Shown piece by piece: positions 49,017 through 58,543 of a DNA stretch of 64,000 nucleotides. How positions within the stretch are numbered: position 1 is the stretch's first letter; every line of letters begins with the position of its first letter. The translations under genes and the position numbers were made by a program. The stretch lies in the NCBI GenBank assembly GCA_037200845.1, contig JBBCGQ010000001.1, positions 3,027,001-3,091,000 of the forward strand, in the 5' to 3' direction. The notes beneath the pieces were generated by a model. The model saw nothing but the letters and a program-made list of their open reading frames with translations. It did not search any database and was not told the origin of the DNA. The DNA is from Bauldia sp. (GTDB lineage Bacteria > Pseudomonadota > Alphaproteobacteria > Rhizobiales > Kaistiaceae).

Positions 49017-49400
49017 ATGATCGCCGTGCTCCCGCCGCTCCTCTCCGCCACGTCCCCGAAGGCACCCCAGACGGTGGGGCTCGGCGACCGCTTTCACTAT
49101 TTCCGCGGGCTCTCCGGCCGCCGTTACCTCTTCTCCGCGGTCGGCCGTGAAGAACTCGCGGATTTCCGCTCCGCCGTCGTGATCTTCGCCCGCCGCACCG
49201 CCGACGGCCGCCTTTCCGCGCACTGGATGACGGTGCTGGACAGCTTCGGCCGCCCCATGGCCGGCGATCGCCGCTGGCCGCCGCTGCCGGGCGCCAACGA
49301 GATCGTGCTGGTCCATCTCCTGTCCGAGACGGATCGCGCCCGCCGCGACGTCGTCGCGGACCTGACGCCGCCACCGGTCGAGGTCGCCCTAGCCGCCTAG
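49017..49400 (+). CDS. Hypothetical protein, probable SOS-regulated gene
   Basis: 127 residues, no recognised domain. Contains HYFRGLSGRRYLFSAVGREELADFRSAVVIFA and LPGANEIVLVHLL. A start at TTG 48981 would run through the promoter described above, and ATG 49005 lies inside the operator; ATG 49017 is therefore chosen. No ribosome-binding site is seen, consistent with a leaderless transcript. Its 3' end overlaps the convergent ChaC gene by 12 bases. Function unknown; LexA control would place it in the DNA damage response. Confidence 0.6.
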   Translation: MIAVLPPLLSATSPKAPQTVGLGDRFHYFRGLSGRRYLFSAVGREELADFRSAVVIFARRTADGRLSAHWMTVLDSFGRPMAGDRRWPPLPGANEIVLVHLLSETDRARRDVVADLTPPPVEVALAA

Positions 49401-49910
49401 CGCATCCGCCAGCCACTCCAGCGTCGGGTCGTGGATGCCGACGCTGCGCATATGGCGGACCGTGGCGATGACGTAATCGACGTTGTTGCCCGATTTGCCG
49501 ACTGCACCTTTCACGATCTCCAGCAGCTTTTCCCGCGGCAGGTTGCCCGCGTACTGCTCGTGCGTACGGTCGACGACATAGGCGATCGCATCGACGGTTT
49601 TCGCCTGGCCGATGAGATGCACCGGCCGCACCGCCTCGCGATAGACGTCAGTGACCAGTTCGCGCTCGCGCAGATACGCCAGCACGCCCTCGCGCTTGTC
49701 GCCGGCGACACGATAGGCAACGCCGCGGCACGCCCCGCCGCGATCGAGCCCGAGCACCAGACCGGGCCGCTGCTGCGTCCCGCGATGGACCCACGAATAG
49801 ATGCACAGCGCGCGATGCGCGCCGGCCAGCCGCGCCGGCGCCGCCTCGACATGATCGAAGCCCGGTCGCCACATCAGCGAGCCGTAGCCAAACACCCAGA
49901 AATCGGACAT
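49389..49910 (-). CDS. Gamma-glutamylcyclotransferase (ChaC family)
   Basis: 173-residue enzyme degrading glutathione to 5-oxoproline and Cys-Gly. The fold's substrate-binding motif is FGYGSLMWRPGFD near the N terminus, and the acidic residue expected for catalysis lies in RERELVTDVYRE. Length matches prokaryotic ChaC. Convergent with the small LexA-box gene (12-base overlap) and divergent from the DUF2125 gene. Confidence 0.9.
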   Translation of the reverse strand: MSDFWVFGYGSLMWRPGFDHVEAAPARLAGAHRALCIYSWVHRGTQQRPGLVLGLDRGGACRGVAYRVAGDKREGVLAYLRERELVTDVYREAVRPVHLIGQAKTVDAIAYVVDRTHEQYAGNLPREKLLEIVKGAVGKSGNNVDYVIATVRHMRSVGIHDPTLEWLADALGG

Positions 49911-49991
49911 AGGAAGCGCGGGTCAAAAGAGCGTAAGCGGGCATCGGCCTAACAGGGCCTCGAGGCGCGTGCAAATCGGAGACGTGAGTTC

Positions 49992-50984
49992 ATGGGACGA
50001 CGGGGAACGGGCTGGCTCGTCGGCGTGATCGTGCTGCTAGGTTTGCTCTGGGTCGGCTACTGGTACGCCGCCCACTACGCCGCCGAGACCGCGATTGCCC
50101 GCGCCGGCGCGCGCGGCATCGCCTGCGGCAGCGTCGACCTCAGCGGCTTCCCGCTCCAGCTCGACCTGCGCTGCGACAAGGCCACCTACGCCGGCGCGAA
50201 CAGCGCCGCCACCGGCGCCATCGCCGGCTTCACGGCCCACGCGCCGCTCTACCAGCCGGGCCAGATCAACGCCAAGCTCGAGGCGCCGCTGACGCTGAAC
50301 GTGCCGGGCCGCAACCTTGCCGTGACCGCGAACTGGACGGCCGGCAGCGCGACCGGCGGCGCCGGCTTCTCCGGCCTCAATGCCGCGAGCGCCGCCTTCA
50401 CCACGCTGAAGGTCGAAAGCAGCGGCGGCCTGCCGATCGCGTCGGCGACCGCCGACTCCGCCAGCGGCGCGATCTCGCCCGCCGACGGCAGCTCGTACAA
50501 TCTGGCGAGCAGCATCCGGCATCTGCTGGTGACGCCGACCGACGCCGCCGCCTATCCGCAGCTCGACCTCGACCTCGCCGCCACCGCCCACAACGTCGGC
50601 GCCCTCGGCGTCGATCCGCAGCGCGCGATCGTGGCGTGGCTGCGCGGCACGCCCGAGCTCGACATCAGCAGCCTCCGCCTCGCCGCGCAGGACGCGGTGA
50701 TCGCCGCGAGCGGCACGCTGTCGCTGTCGAAGGACGGCCTGCTCAACGGCTCGATCCTGCTGCGCTACAACAACATCGACGCCCTCGCCAACCTGGTCGA
50801 GACGCTGCACCCGGGCGCCAAGGAAAAATACGCCGTCGCGTTCCAGGGCATCGCCGGAATGAGCAAGAAGGTCGACACGACCGACGGCCCGATGCTGCAG
50901 ACGGCGCTGACCTTCACCGACGGGTTGATCTGGCTGACGGTGATCCCGCTGCCGGTGACACCGATCCCGCCGATTCGTTTTTAG
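49992..50984 (+). CDS. DUF2125 family protein
   Basis: 330-residue protein with an N-terminal membrane anchor (WLVGVIVLLGLLWVGYWYAA) and an extracytoplasmic, beta-rich domain: IACGSVDLSGFPLQLDLRCD is the DUF2125 signature. Family function unknown; it is common in alphaproteobacteria and often, as here, near tyrC and hisC. Confidence 0.82.
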   Translation: MGRRGTGWLVGVIVLLGLLWVGYWYAAHYAAETAIARAGARGIACGSVDLSGFPLQLDLRCDKATYAGANSAATGAIAGFTAHAPLYQPGQINAKLEAPLTLNVPGRNLAVTANWTAGSATGGAGFSGLNAASAAFTTLKVESSGGLPIASATADSASGAISPADGSSYNLASSIRHLLVTPTDAAAYPQLDLDLAATAHNVGALGVDPQRAIVAWLRGTPELDISSLRLAAQDAVIAASGTLSLSKDGLLNGSILLRYNNIDALANLVETLHPGAKEKYAVAFQGIAGMSKKVDTTDGPMLQTALTFTDGLIWLTVIPLPVTPIPPIRF

Positions 50985-51000
50985 GTCGCGCGGGGGAGAG

Positions 51001-51160
51001 ACACCCCTCCCCAAAACCGCGATGCGGTTTTGGCCCTCCCACAAGGGGAGGGCTCAAGCGGAGTTTGTTGGAGCGTGGTGTTTCAACAAGGATGAACCCT
51101 CCCCTTGTGGGAGGGTCAAAACGCCAAAGGCGTTTTGGGGAGGGGTGTGCCTCAACAAGC
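51001..51160. repeat. Family B repeat, two units in inverted order
   Basis: A reverse unit (51001-51056; ACACCCCTCCCCAAAACCGC...ACAAGGGGAGGG) and a forward unit (about 51085-51152; CAACAAGGATGAACCCTCC...GGGGAGGGGTGT) with a GGAGTTTGTTGGAGCG linker, filling the gap between DUF2125 and tyrC. Confidence 0.88.
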
Positions 51161-51184
51161 GTCGCCGCACGCTGCTTCCACGCT

Positions 51185-52120
51185 CTACCCCGACTTCCCA
51201 TCCTTCCCATGCGGCCGCCCGAAATCCGCTGCGCCGGTTTCCTGCCCTGCCGCGATGATGCCGCGGCGGATGGCGCGCGTCCGCGTGAACAGATCGAACA
51301 GCTTGTCGCCGTCGCCCCAGCGGATCGCGCGCTGCAGCGCGGTCAGGTCCTCCGTGAAGCGGCCGAGCATCTCGAGCACCGCCTCGCGATTGTTGAGGAA
51401 AACGTCGCGCCACATCGTCGGATCCGACGCCGCGATGCGCGTGAAGTCGCGGAAGCCGCCGGCGGAAAACTTCATCACCTCGCTCTGCGTGACGCTTTCC
51501 AGATCCGCCGCCGTGCCGACGATGTTGTAGGCGATGAGATGCGGCACATGACTGGTGATCGCCAGCACCAGATCGTGATGCTCCGGGTTCATCGTCTCGA
51601 CGTTGGCGCCGAGCCCGCGCCAGAACGCCGCGAGCTTCTCGACCGCGGCGGGATCGGTCCCCTCCGGCGGCGTCAGGATGGTCCAGCGATTGTCGAACAG
51701 CGCGGCAAAGGCGGCGTCCGGCCCGGAATATTCCGTGCCCGCGACCGGATGCGCCGGCACAAAATGCACACCGCTCGGCACATGCGGCTTCATCGCCGCG
51801 ACCACCGCCGCCTTGACCGAGCCGACGTCGGAGATGATCGCACCGCGCTTCAGTTTCCCCGCGATCGCCGCGGTCACCGCGCCGACCGCGCCGACCGGGA
51901 TCGACAGGATCACGCAGTCCGCATCGCGCACGGCTTCCGCCGGATCGGCGTAATAACTGTCGCCGAGATTGAGTTCGCGCGCCCGCGCCAATGTCTCGGG
52001 CGTCCGCGTCGAGATCGCGATATGCCCGACCAGCTTGCCGCGCCGCGCCGCCAGCGCGATCGACCCGCCGATGAGGCCGATGCCGATCAGCGCCAGCTTC
52101 GGAAAGATCGGATCGCTCAC
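51185..52120 (-). CDS. tyrC: Prephenate/arogenate dehydrogenase
   Basis: 311-residue dehydrogenase of tyrosine synthesis. NAD-binding GIGLIGGS starts at residue 13; [24 protein letters not shown] and [17 protein letters not shown] are conserved in TyrA/TyrC. No chorismate mutase domain is fused. The start overlaps the hisC stop by 4 bases (ATGA), so chorismate mutase, hisC and tyrC form a coupled operon. Prephenate versus arogenate preference cannot be told. Confidence 0.92.
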   Translation of the reverse strand: MSDPIFPKLALIGIGLIGGSIALAARRGKLVGHIAISTRTPETLARARELNLGDSYYADPAEAVRDADCVILSIPVGAVGAVTAAIAGKLKRGAIISDVGSVKAAVVAAMKPHVPSGVHFVPAHPVAGTEYSGPDAAFAALFDNRWTILTPPEGTDPAAVEKLAAFWRGLGANVETMNPEHHDLVLAITSHVPHLIAYNIVGTAADLESVTQSEVMKFSAGGFRDFTRIAASDPTMWRDVFLNNREAVLEMLGRFTEDLTALQRAIRWGDGDKLFDLFTRTRAIRRGIIAAGQETGAADFGRPHGKDGKSG

Positions 52121-53214
52121 GGCTTCTTGCCCAGAAAATCCGCGAGCGCCGCGATCGTCGTCTCGTTGGCCTCGTCCGAGCCTATGGTCATGCGGAGCGC
52201 ATTCGCCAGCCCGTATGCCTCCATCCGCCTGAGCACGACGCCGCGCTTCGACAGGAATGCGTCGGCGTCGGGCGCCCGCTTGCCCGCGGTCTCAGGAAAA
52301 TGGATCAGCACGAAATTCCCGACGCTCGGCGTCACCTTCAGCCCGAGCTTCGTCAGCGCCTCCGTGACCTTCGGCAGCCACGTATCGTTGTGCGCTGCCG
52401 CGCGGTCGAGATGCGCGCGGTCGCCGAGCGCCGCAACGCCCGCTGCGATCGCGGACGACGAAAGATTGAACGGCCCGCGGATGCGGTTGAGCGCATCGAT
52501 CGCATGGGCCGGCCCGTAAGCCCAGCCGATGCGCAGGCCGGCGAGCCCGTAAATCTTGGAGAACGTGCGCACCATCACGACGTTCTCCGCCGTGCCGGCG
52601 AGTTCGATCCCGCTCTCGTAATCGTTCCGCCGCACGTACTCGGCGTAGGCCGCATCGAGCACAAGCAGCACGTCTGCCGGCAGCGCGGCATGCAGCCGCC
52701 GCACCTCGGCGAACGGCAGGTAGGTTCCGGTCGGATTGTTCGGGTTGGCGAGGAAGACGACGCGCGTCTTGGGCGTCACCTTCGCCAGCATCGCATCGAC
52801 GTCGGCGGTCAGGTCCTTCTCGGGCGCCACCACCGGCGTCCCGCCCGCCGCCCGGGTCGCGATCGGGTAGACCAGAAATCCGTGCTGCGAGTAGACCGCC
52901 TCGTCGCCCGGTCCGATGTAGGCGTGCGCGATGAGATTCAATATCTCGTCCGACCCGGCCCCGCAGATGATGCGCGCCGGGTTGAGCCCGTACGCCGCGC
53001 CGATCGCCTCGCGGAGCGCCGTCGCGCCGCCGTCGGGATATCGCTCCAGCGAATCGGCGCCCGCCTTGTAGGCCGCGATCGCCGCAGGGCTGGGGCCGAG
53101 CGGCGTCTCGTTCGACGACAGCTTGTGCACCTTGCCGCTGCCGCTCGCGGAAGATTTGCCGGGCACATATGGATCGATGTCGAGCACGCCGGGGCGTGGT
53201 GTCGGCCGCGTCAT
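52117..53214 (-). CDS. hisC: Histidinol-phosphate aminotransferase (class I/II)
   Basis: 365-residue PLP enzyme. The Schiff-base lysine is in [13 protein letters not shown] near residue 218; [18 protein letters not shown] and [12 protein letters not shown] agree with HisC. Clustered with chorismate mutase and prephenate dehydrogenase, it may also transaminate aromatic keto acids, as seen for other HisC homologues. Four-base overlaps on both sides. Confidence 0.92.
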   Translation of the reverse strand: MTRPTPRPGVLDIDPYVPGKSSASGSGKVHKLSSNETPLGPSPAAIAAYKAGADSLERYPDGGATALREAIGAAYGLNPARIICGAGSDEILNLIAHAYIGPGDEAVYSQHGFLVYPIATRAAGGTPVVAPEKDLTADVDAMLAKVTPKTRVVFLANPNNPTGTYLPFAEVRRLHAALPADVLLVLDAAYAEYVRRNDYESGIELAGTAENVVMVRTFSKIYGLAGLRIGWAYGPAHAIDALNRIRGPFNLSSSAIAAGVAALGDRAHLDRAAAHNDTWLPKVTEALTKLGLKVTPSVGNFVLIHFPETAGKRAPDADAFLSKRGVVLRRMEAYGLANALRMTIGSDEANETTIAALADFLGKKP

Positions 53215-54056
53215 CGCACGATCTCCTCATAGAACGCGGTCGCCCGCCCGTCGGCGGTGACGCCGCGCGCGAAGCCGCCGACCGGCGACAGCGCCCGCAC
53301 CGCAACGCCGGCCGCGACGAACCGCGCATTGAGGTCGGCAAGGTCGACCGGATTGGCGACCGCCACCAGCGCATCGTTCTCCGCAAGTTCCAGCAGCTCG
53401 ACGCCGTCGATGCTTTTCACCGGCCCGTCCACCGTGATCGCCACGACGCCGATGTCGAACGGCGTGGGATCCGCGAGCGGCGGCGAAATGACAAAGGCCG
53501 GCAGATCGGCCGGCCTTTGCTGTGCCGCGATGAACGGCAGGAGCGCCATGATCTTCGGCGTATCGACGCCGACGAGGCCGCGCCACCACGCGCCGCGTGC
53601 GGCGCGCGAAATTATGCCGAGGTCGTTCGCGCCGGCCACGGCCGCAACCACCGCCGCGGCATTCGCCACCGGCTTCAGCTCCACCGAGAAACCGAACACG
53701 AAACGCGCCACGTCGCGCATCCGCTCGCCGTCGATCGACGTGTCGATGGCGACGCCGAACGGCGCCTGCATGCGCGTGAAGGTCGTGATGATCTCGCGCC
53801 AGATGTGCTCGACGGTGGCGAGCGGCAGAGCGCCGGAATGGCGCGCCGAAATCCGCCGCATCATGTCGGCCTCGCGCATCGGCCGGAAGGCGGCGCCCGG
53901 CCGGCTGGTGCCCTTCGTCTTGATCAATGAATCGATAACCGTGCCGCGCTCGACAAGCAGGCGGTGCATCTCGGCATCGATGGCATCGATCCTGCCGCGG
54001 AGCTTGGCAAGCGCACGCGGATCGCCTTCGCCGGTATCGGTCATGTGTCGCTTCAT
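53211..54056 (-). CDS. Chorismate mutase (AroQ) with an additional C-terminal domain
   Basis: 281 residues. The first 95 form an AroQ helical bundle: [20 protein letters not shown] and [12 protein letters not shown] show the expected Arg and Lys positions. The remaining 180 residues resemble the fold of the prephenate dehydratase catalytic region, but I see no TRF motif, so its function is uncertain; the final part [26 protein letters not shown] may be a regulatory or degenerate domain. Start ATG 54056 or 54044 (both weak ribosome-binding sites). Confidence 0.8.
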   Translation of the reverse strand: MKRHMTDTGEGDPRALAKLRGRIDAIDAEMHRLLVERGTVIDSLIKTKGTSRPGAAFRPMREADMMRRISARHSGALPLATVEHIWREIITTFTRMQAPFGVAIDTSIDGERMRDVARFVFGFSVELKPVANAAAVVAAVAGANDLGIISRAARGAWWRGLVGVDTPKIMALLPFIAAQQRPADLPAFVISPPLADPTPFDIGVVAITVDGPVKSIDGVELLELAENDALVAVANPVDLADLNARFVAAGVAVRALSPVGGFARGVTADGRATAFYEEIVR

Positions 54057-54127
54057 TCTCGCCACCCGGCAGGGCGCCGGGCGGGCGCGATTAATAGGCA
54101 ACGAAAGGCTGGAAATCAAAGAAAACA

Positions 54128-54156
54128 TTGACACTTAGCCAAGCGGCCCATAGCAA
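54128..54156 (+). promoter_or_regulatory. Putative sigma-70-type promoter of metX
   Basis: TTGACA (-35, perfect consensus) at 54128-54133 and TAGCAA (-10, 4 of 6) at 54151-54156, with exactly 17 bases between, give a start near 54163, about 20 bases before the metX ATG. Confidence 0.5.
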
Positions 54157-54183
54157 ATCGGCCACTTCCGGAAAGCGCCAAAC

Positions 54184-55386
54184 ATGGCCAACGACACTGA
54201 CACGGGCACGACCAGGCGGAACGTCGGCAGCCGCTCGCAGTTTGCTGCGAGCGAGGCCGACAACCCGCAGAGCCTGGTTGCGCGCTTCGGCGCCGACAAG
54301 CCGCTGCGCCTGGATTCCGGCGCGGTGCTCACCGACTACCAGATCGCCTACCAGACCTACGGCGCGCTGAACGCCGACAAATCCAACGCCATCCTCGTTT
54401 GCCATGCGCTGACCGGCGACCAGCACGTCGCCAACACCAACCCGGTCACCGGCAAGCCCGGCTGGTGGGACGCCATGGTCGGCTCCGGCAAGCCGATCGA
54501 CACCGACCGCTACTTCGTCATCTGCTCGAACGTGCTGGGCGGCTGCCTCGGCACCACCGGCCCGGCCTCGACGAATCCCGAGACCGATCGCGTCTACGGC
54601 CTTGAACTTCCGGTCATCACGGTGCGCGACATGGTGCGCGCCCAGGCGATGCTGGTCGATCACCTCGGCATCAGGCAGTTGTTCTGCGTCGCCGGCGGCT
54701 CGCTCGGCGGCATGCAGGTGCTGCAATGGGCGGCGGCCTACCCGGAACGCGTCTTCGCCGCGCTGCCGCTCGCCACCGGTGCGCGCCATTCCTCGCAGAA
54801 CATCGCCTTCCACGAGGTCGGCCGCCAGGCCGTGATGGCCGATCCCGACTGGCGCGGCGGCCGCTATTTCGAATTCGGCGTCAGCCCGCGCAAGGGCCTC
54901 GCCGTCGCGCGCATGGCCGCGCACATCACGTACCTGTCGGAGGAGGCGCTGCACCGCAAGTTCGGCCGCAACCTGCAGGACCGCGAGGCGCCGACTTTCG
55001 GCTTCGACGCCGATTTCCAGATCGAATCGTACCTGCGCTACCAGGGCCTGGCCTTCGTCGACCGCTTCGATGCCAACTCGTATCTCTACATGACGCGCGC
55101 GATGGACTACTTCGACCTCGCCGCCGACTACGGCGGCCGGCTGGCGAACGCCTTCCTCGGCACGAAAACGCGCTTCTGCGTCGCCTCGTTCACGTCGGAC
55201 TGGCTGTTCCCGACCATCGAGAACAAGGCCGTGGTGCGCGCGCTGAATGCCGGCGGCGCCTCGGTCTCGTTCGTCGAGATCGAGACCGACCGCGGCCACG
55301 ACGCTTTCCTGCTCGACGAGCCGGTGCTGTTCGCTACCGTCCGCGGCTTCCTCTCCGCCGCGGCCGAAGCGCGGGGGCTCAAATGA
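54184..55386 (+). CDS. metX: Homoserine O-acetyltransferase (MetX)
   Basis: 400-residue alpha/beta hydrolase-fold acyltransferase of methionine synthesis. Nucleophile Ser about residue 174 in GGSLGGMQ, catalytic Asp in TSDWLFPT and His in RGHDAF. The [10 protein letters not shown] block is the family's oxyanion-region motif. MetX-MetW gene pairs are typical of alphaproteobacteria. GGAAAG precedes the ATG. Acetyl versus succinyl specificity is not settled by inspection. Confidence 0.94.
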   Translation: MANDTDTGTTRRNVGSRSQFAASEADNPQSLVARFGADKPLRLDSGAVLTDYQIAYQTYGALNADKSNAILVCHALTGDQHVANTNPVTGKPGWWDAMVGSGKPIDTDRYFVICSNVLGGCLGTTGPASTNPETDRVYGLELPVITVRDMVRAQAMLVDHLGIRQLFCVAGGSLGGMQVLQWAAAYPERVFAALPLATGARHSSQNIAFHEVGRQAVMADPDWRGGRYFEFGVSPRKGLAVARMAAHITYLSEEALHRKFGRNLQDREAPTFGFDADFQIESYLRYQGLAFVDRFDANSYLYMTRAMDYFDLAADYGGRLANAFLGTKTRFCVASFTSDWLFPTIENKAVVRALNAGGASVSFVEIETDRGHDAFLLDEPVLFATVRGFLSAAAEARGLK

Positions 55387-56018
55387 ACGCCCATCCGACC
55401 GACGCCGTCGTCGCCGCCGCAAGCCGCGTCGACCTCCTCGCCATCTCCAATCTCGTCACCGCCGGCGCCCGCGTCCTCGACATCGGCTGCGGCGACGGCC
55501 AGTTGCTCAAGCTGCTGGAAGCCACCCGCGGCGTCGATGGCCGCGGCATCGAGATCAGCCAGAAGGGCGTCAACGAATGCGTCGCCCGCGGCCTGTCGGT
55601 CGTGCAGGGCGACGCCGACTCCGATCTCGTCGACTACCCCGACGACGCCTTCGACTTCGTCATCCTGTCGCAGACGCTGCAGGCCACCTACCGCCCGCGC
55701 GTCGTCGTCGAGCAGATGCTGCGCATCGGCCGCAAGGTCATCGTCTCATTCCCGAATTTCGGTAACTGGCGTGTCCGCGCCGCGCTGGGCTTCACCGGCC
55801 GGATGCCGGTGACCAGGAACCTGCCGTACTCGTGGTACGACACGCCCAACATCCACTTCTGCACGATCCGCGATTTCGTCAGTCTCTGCCACGAGGTCGG
55901 CGCCACGATCGAGCAGCAGATGGTGCTGCGCCAGGAAGGCGCCGAGAGCGTGCCGTTCAATGCGCTGTGGTTCTGGAACCTGTTCGGCCAGCAGGCGGTG
56001 TTCCTGCTCCGCCGTTAG
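55383..56018 (+). CDS. metW: Methionine biosynthesis protein MetW
   Basis: 211-residue class I methyltransferase-like protein. Motif I is [13 protein letters not shown], then [12 protein letters not shown], and PFSWY-like [20 protein letters not shown], all diagnostic of MetW, which works with MetX. ATG overlaps the metX stop (ATGA). Its TAG stop shares TTAG with the TAA of the convergent hydratase. Confidence 0.93.
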   Translation: MNAHPTDAVVAAASRVDLLAISNLVTAGARVLDIGCGDGQLLKLLEATRGVDGRGIEISQKGVNECVARGLSVVQGDADSDLVDYPDDAFDFVILSQTLQATYRPRVVVEQMLRIGRKVIVSFPNFGNWRVRAALGFTGRMPVTRNLPYSWYDTPNIHFCTIRDFVSLCHEVGATIEQQMVLRQEGAESVPFNALWFWNLFGQQAVFLLRR

Positions 56019-56821
56019 CTGAACGCGATCCGCATCCCGCCGACCGGCAGACCGCTGATCTCCGTGCTCCAACTTTCACCGGCGTAGCAGCGGAACGCCT
56101 GCGTCAGCGTTCCCGTAGTCACGATCTCGCCCGGCTTCAGCCGCTCGCCGTCGATCGCGCCCAGACCTGTCACGAAATGCCCAAGGGCAACCAGCGGCCC
56201 GTCCAGCGCATTGCGGCCGACGCCGCGATCCATCTCGACGCCGTTCCGGTAGATGACGACCTCGACGTCGCCGGTCGCCGCAACCCAATCGCGATCGCCG
56301 TCCAGCGGCATCAGCGGACCATGGAAATAGCGTCCGTGCAGCGAACCGGCGGCGATGGAGTCCGCCGCGGTTCCCTTCCAGTCGCGGAAGATGGAGGTCA
56401 CGATCTCGAAGCCGTGTCCAACGCGATCGATGCACCCGACAAGGTCCGCCGGGCGCATCCCGGGCTCCGGCGAACGCGCGATGCGCACGACGATTTCCGG
56501 CTCGATGCGCGGCTCGGCGATCGCGGCAAGCGAACAATGCGCAGTCGCGCCGGCCGGGACTTCGGTCACCGTCGAATCGTACATGCGGCCGAAGATCGGC
56601 TGCATCACGCCGTACTGCTTCTGTATGGCGCGGTTGGTGTACCCGATCTTCCACCCCACCGGCCGCTCGCCGCGCCGGACGCGAGCCGCGAAGACCTCCG
56701 CCGACACGCGACAGGCCGCCGCCACATCGAACGGCGCGTCGGAATCGCTGATCCGGTCGATCGTCGCTCCGGCATCATGCGCCTGCAGCACCCGCGCCGC
56801 GATCGTGCCGATGTCCGCCAT
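56015..56821 (-). CDS. 2-keto-4-pentenoate hydratase/fumarylacetoacetate hydrolase-like protein
   Basis: 268-residue protein of the MhpD/FAH superfamily. PVGWKIGYTNRAIQKQYG, EPEIVVRI (metal-binding Glu), and LNGLVALGHFVTGL-like LVALGHFV are typical. Relatives hydrate 2-oxopent-4-enoate in meta-cleavage of aromatics; no such pathway genes are near, so the substrate is unknown. Two bases separate it from the upstream methyltransferase gene. Confidence 0.87.
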   Translation of the reverse strand: MADIGTIAARVLQAHDAGATIDRISDSDAPFDVAAACRVSAEVFAARVRRGERPVGWKIGYTNRAIQKQYGVMQPIFGRMYDSTVTEVPAGATAHCSLAAIAEPRIEPEIVVRIARSPEPGMRPADLVGCIDRVGHGFEIVTSIFRDWKGTAADSIAAGSLHGRYFHGPLMPLDGDRDWVAATGDVEVVIYRNGVEMDRGVGRNALDGPLVALGHFVTGLGAIDGERLKPGEIVTTGTLTQAFRCYAGESWSTEISGLPVGGMRIAFS

Positions 56822-56823
56822 CG

Positions 56824-57555
56824 TCACGCCCCCGGCGGAATGAGCGCCGGGGTCATCACCGGCCTCAGCCTGCCGCGCGCCGGCGCTCGCGCCGGTATGC
56901 CCTGATAGAGTTGCTTCGTCGCCTCGACGATCAGCACCCCGGCAAACGCCGGCCACAGGATGCGGCCGACGCGTTCCCATCCCGCGCCGCTGCGGATCCA
57001 CGAGCGATGCCGGAAGGGCGGCACCGCCAGCGCCTCGGTCCAGCCGAGCGGCGAGAACATCGCATCGCGGAGCAGCATGGTGAGCTGCGTGCGCCCGAAA
57101 GGCCGCCCGGTGCCGAACGGCGTCGCCTCCGATCGCGCCCAGATGCCGCGCCGGTTGGGCACCACGAGCAGCACGCGCCCGCCCGGCGCCAGCACGCGCC
57201 AGATCTCGCGGAGCTGGTTGCGCTCCTCCGCCGCCGTCTCGAGGCTGTGGACGACCAGCACCCGGTCGATCGAAGCATCGGGCAGCGGCAGCTCGTCGTC
57301 GGCGACCAGCGCCGTCGCGTTCGGCCCCTCGCGCGGCCAGTTCACCACCCCCTGCGTCGCCGGCATGAAGGCCAGCACCCGCTCCGCCCCCTCGCCGAGG
57401 TTGCGAAGGTACGGCGTCGCATAGCCGAGCCCGAGCAGGCTTTCGCCGGCCAACGACGGCCAGCGTTCCTTGAGCCGCGCCCCGATCAGGCGGCGCGCCA
57501 CCAGGCCGAGGCGCTCGCTGTAGAAGGCGCGAAGGTCGACGACGTCGAGATACAT
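56824..57555 (-). CDS. SAM-dependent methyltransferase-like protein
   Basis: 243 residues with a class I methyltransferase fold. Motif I reads LLGLGYATPYL, a modified glycine loop; DASIDRVLVVHSLETA and LREIWRVLAPGGRVLLVVPNR match motifs IV and the post-motif helix. A C-terminal basic and Pro-rich tail follows. Substrate unknown; the altered loop does not by itself rule out activity. Co-transcribed with the hydratase. Confidence 0.82.
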   Translation of the reverse strand: MYLDVVDLRAFYSERLGLVARRLIGARLKERWPSLAGESLLGLGYATPYLRNLGEGAERVLAFMPATQGVVNWPREGPNATALVADDELPLPDASIDRVLVVHSLETAAEERNQLREIWRVLAPGGRVLLVVPNRRGIWARSEATPFGTGRPFGRTQLTMLLRDAMFSPLGWTEALAVPPFRHRSWIRSGAGWERVGRILWPAFAGVLIVEATKQLYQGIPARAPARGRLRPVMTPALIPPGA

Positions 57556-57615
57556 GGCCGGCAGAGTACATCAGGCGGGTAGCCGGACGCGACTGCGGAT
57601 GCTAGGTCACCGCCC

Positions 57616-58386
57616 ATGGGCCTGATCATCGAGCAGTTCATCTGCCGCCACGACAATTTCGGCGTCCTCATCCACGACGAGGAATCCGGGCTGACCGCGG
57701 CCATCGACGCGCCCGACGCGGCGCCGATCGAGGCCAGGCTCCGCGACAACAACTGGCACCTTGCCCAGATCTTCGTCACCCACCACCACGCCGACCACAC
57801 CGACGGCATCGCCGCCCTCAAGGCCGACCACGGCTGCACGGTCACCGCCCCGGCGCGCGAGGCATCGAAGATCCCGCACGTCGACAATACGGTCGCCGCC
57901 GGCGACAAGCTCCAGTTCGGTGCGCTGACTATCGACGTGCTGGAAACCCCCGGCCACACGCTCGGCCATGTCTCCTATGTCATCCCGGCGGAGACCGTCG
58001 CCTTCGTCGCCGATACGCTGTTTTCGGTCGGCTGCGGCCGCGTCATCGAGGGCACCATGGAGATGATGTGGGCCTCGCTGCAGAAGCTCGCCGCCCTGCC
58101 CGAGGACACCGCCATCTACTGCGGCCACGAATACACCGAGGCCAACGTCCGCTTTGCCCTCACCATCGAGCCTGACAATCCGGCGCTCATCGCCCGCGCC
58201 GCCGAGGTGAAGGCGCTCCGCGCCGCCGGCAAGGTCACGCTGCCCACCACCATCGGCCGCGAGAAGCAGACCAACCCGTTTCTGCGCGCCGACGATCCCG
58301 GCGTCCGCGCCCGCCTCGAAATGCGCGATGCGCCGGCGGCTGCCGTATTCGGCGAAATCCGCAAGCGGAAAGACAGCTTCAAGTAG
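57616..58386 (+). CDS. gloB: Hydroxyacylglutathione hydrolase (glyoxalase II)
   Basis: 256-residue metallo-beta-lactamase-fold enzyme; hydrolyses S-D-lactoylglutathione in methylglyoxal detoxification. THHHADHTDG, ETPGHTLGH, FVADTLFSVGCGR and YCGHEYTEANVRFAL give both metal sites and the glutathione-binding region. C-terminal KRKDSFK typical. Divergent from the methyltransferase gene, 60 bases apart. Confidence 0.95.
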   Translation: MGLIIEQFICRHDNFGVLIHDEESGLTAAIDAPDAAPIEARLRDNNWHLAQIFVTHHHADHTDGIAALKADHGCTVTAPAREASKIPHVDNTVAAGDKLQFGALTIDVLETPGHTLGHVSYVIPAETVAFVADTLFSVGCGRVIEGTMEMMWASLQKLAALPEDTAIYCGHEYTEANVRFALTIEPDNPALIARAAEVKALRAAGKVTLPTTIGREKQTNPFLRADDPGVRARLEMRDAPAAAVFGEIRKRKDSFK

Positions 58387-58543
58387 CCGCAGCCCGCCGC
58401 CTTAAGCCTATCCGAACGGAGAGGCTACTTTACCGCCGGAAAACGGGAAAGAATGTGGACCCGCACCCGCGGCAGAGCTTAAGCTTGCGGGAACATTGGA
58501 CACACCAGACGTACCGGGCTGTCATTTTCGCCCGGGGAGCACG

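Noticed and set aside
54057-54183. SAM-II riboswitch upstream of metX
   Set aside because: Alphaproteobacterial met genes often have one, but the conserved UGAUUU and GCUAAA pseudoknot elements are absent; a plain promoter fits the sequence better.
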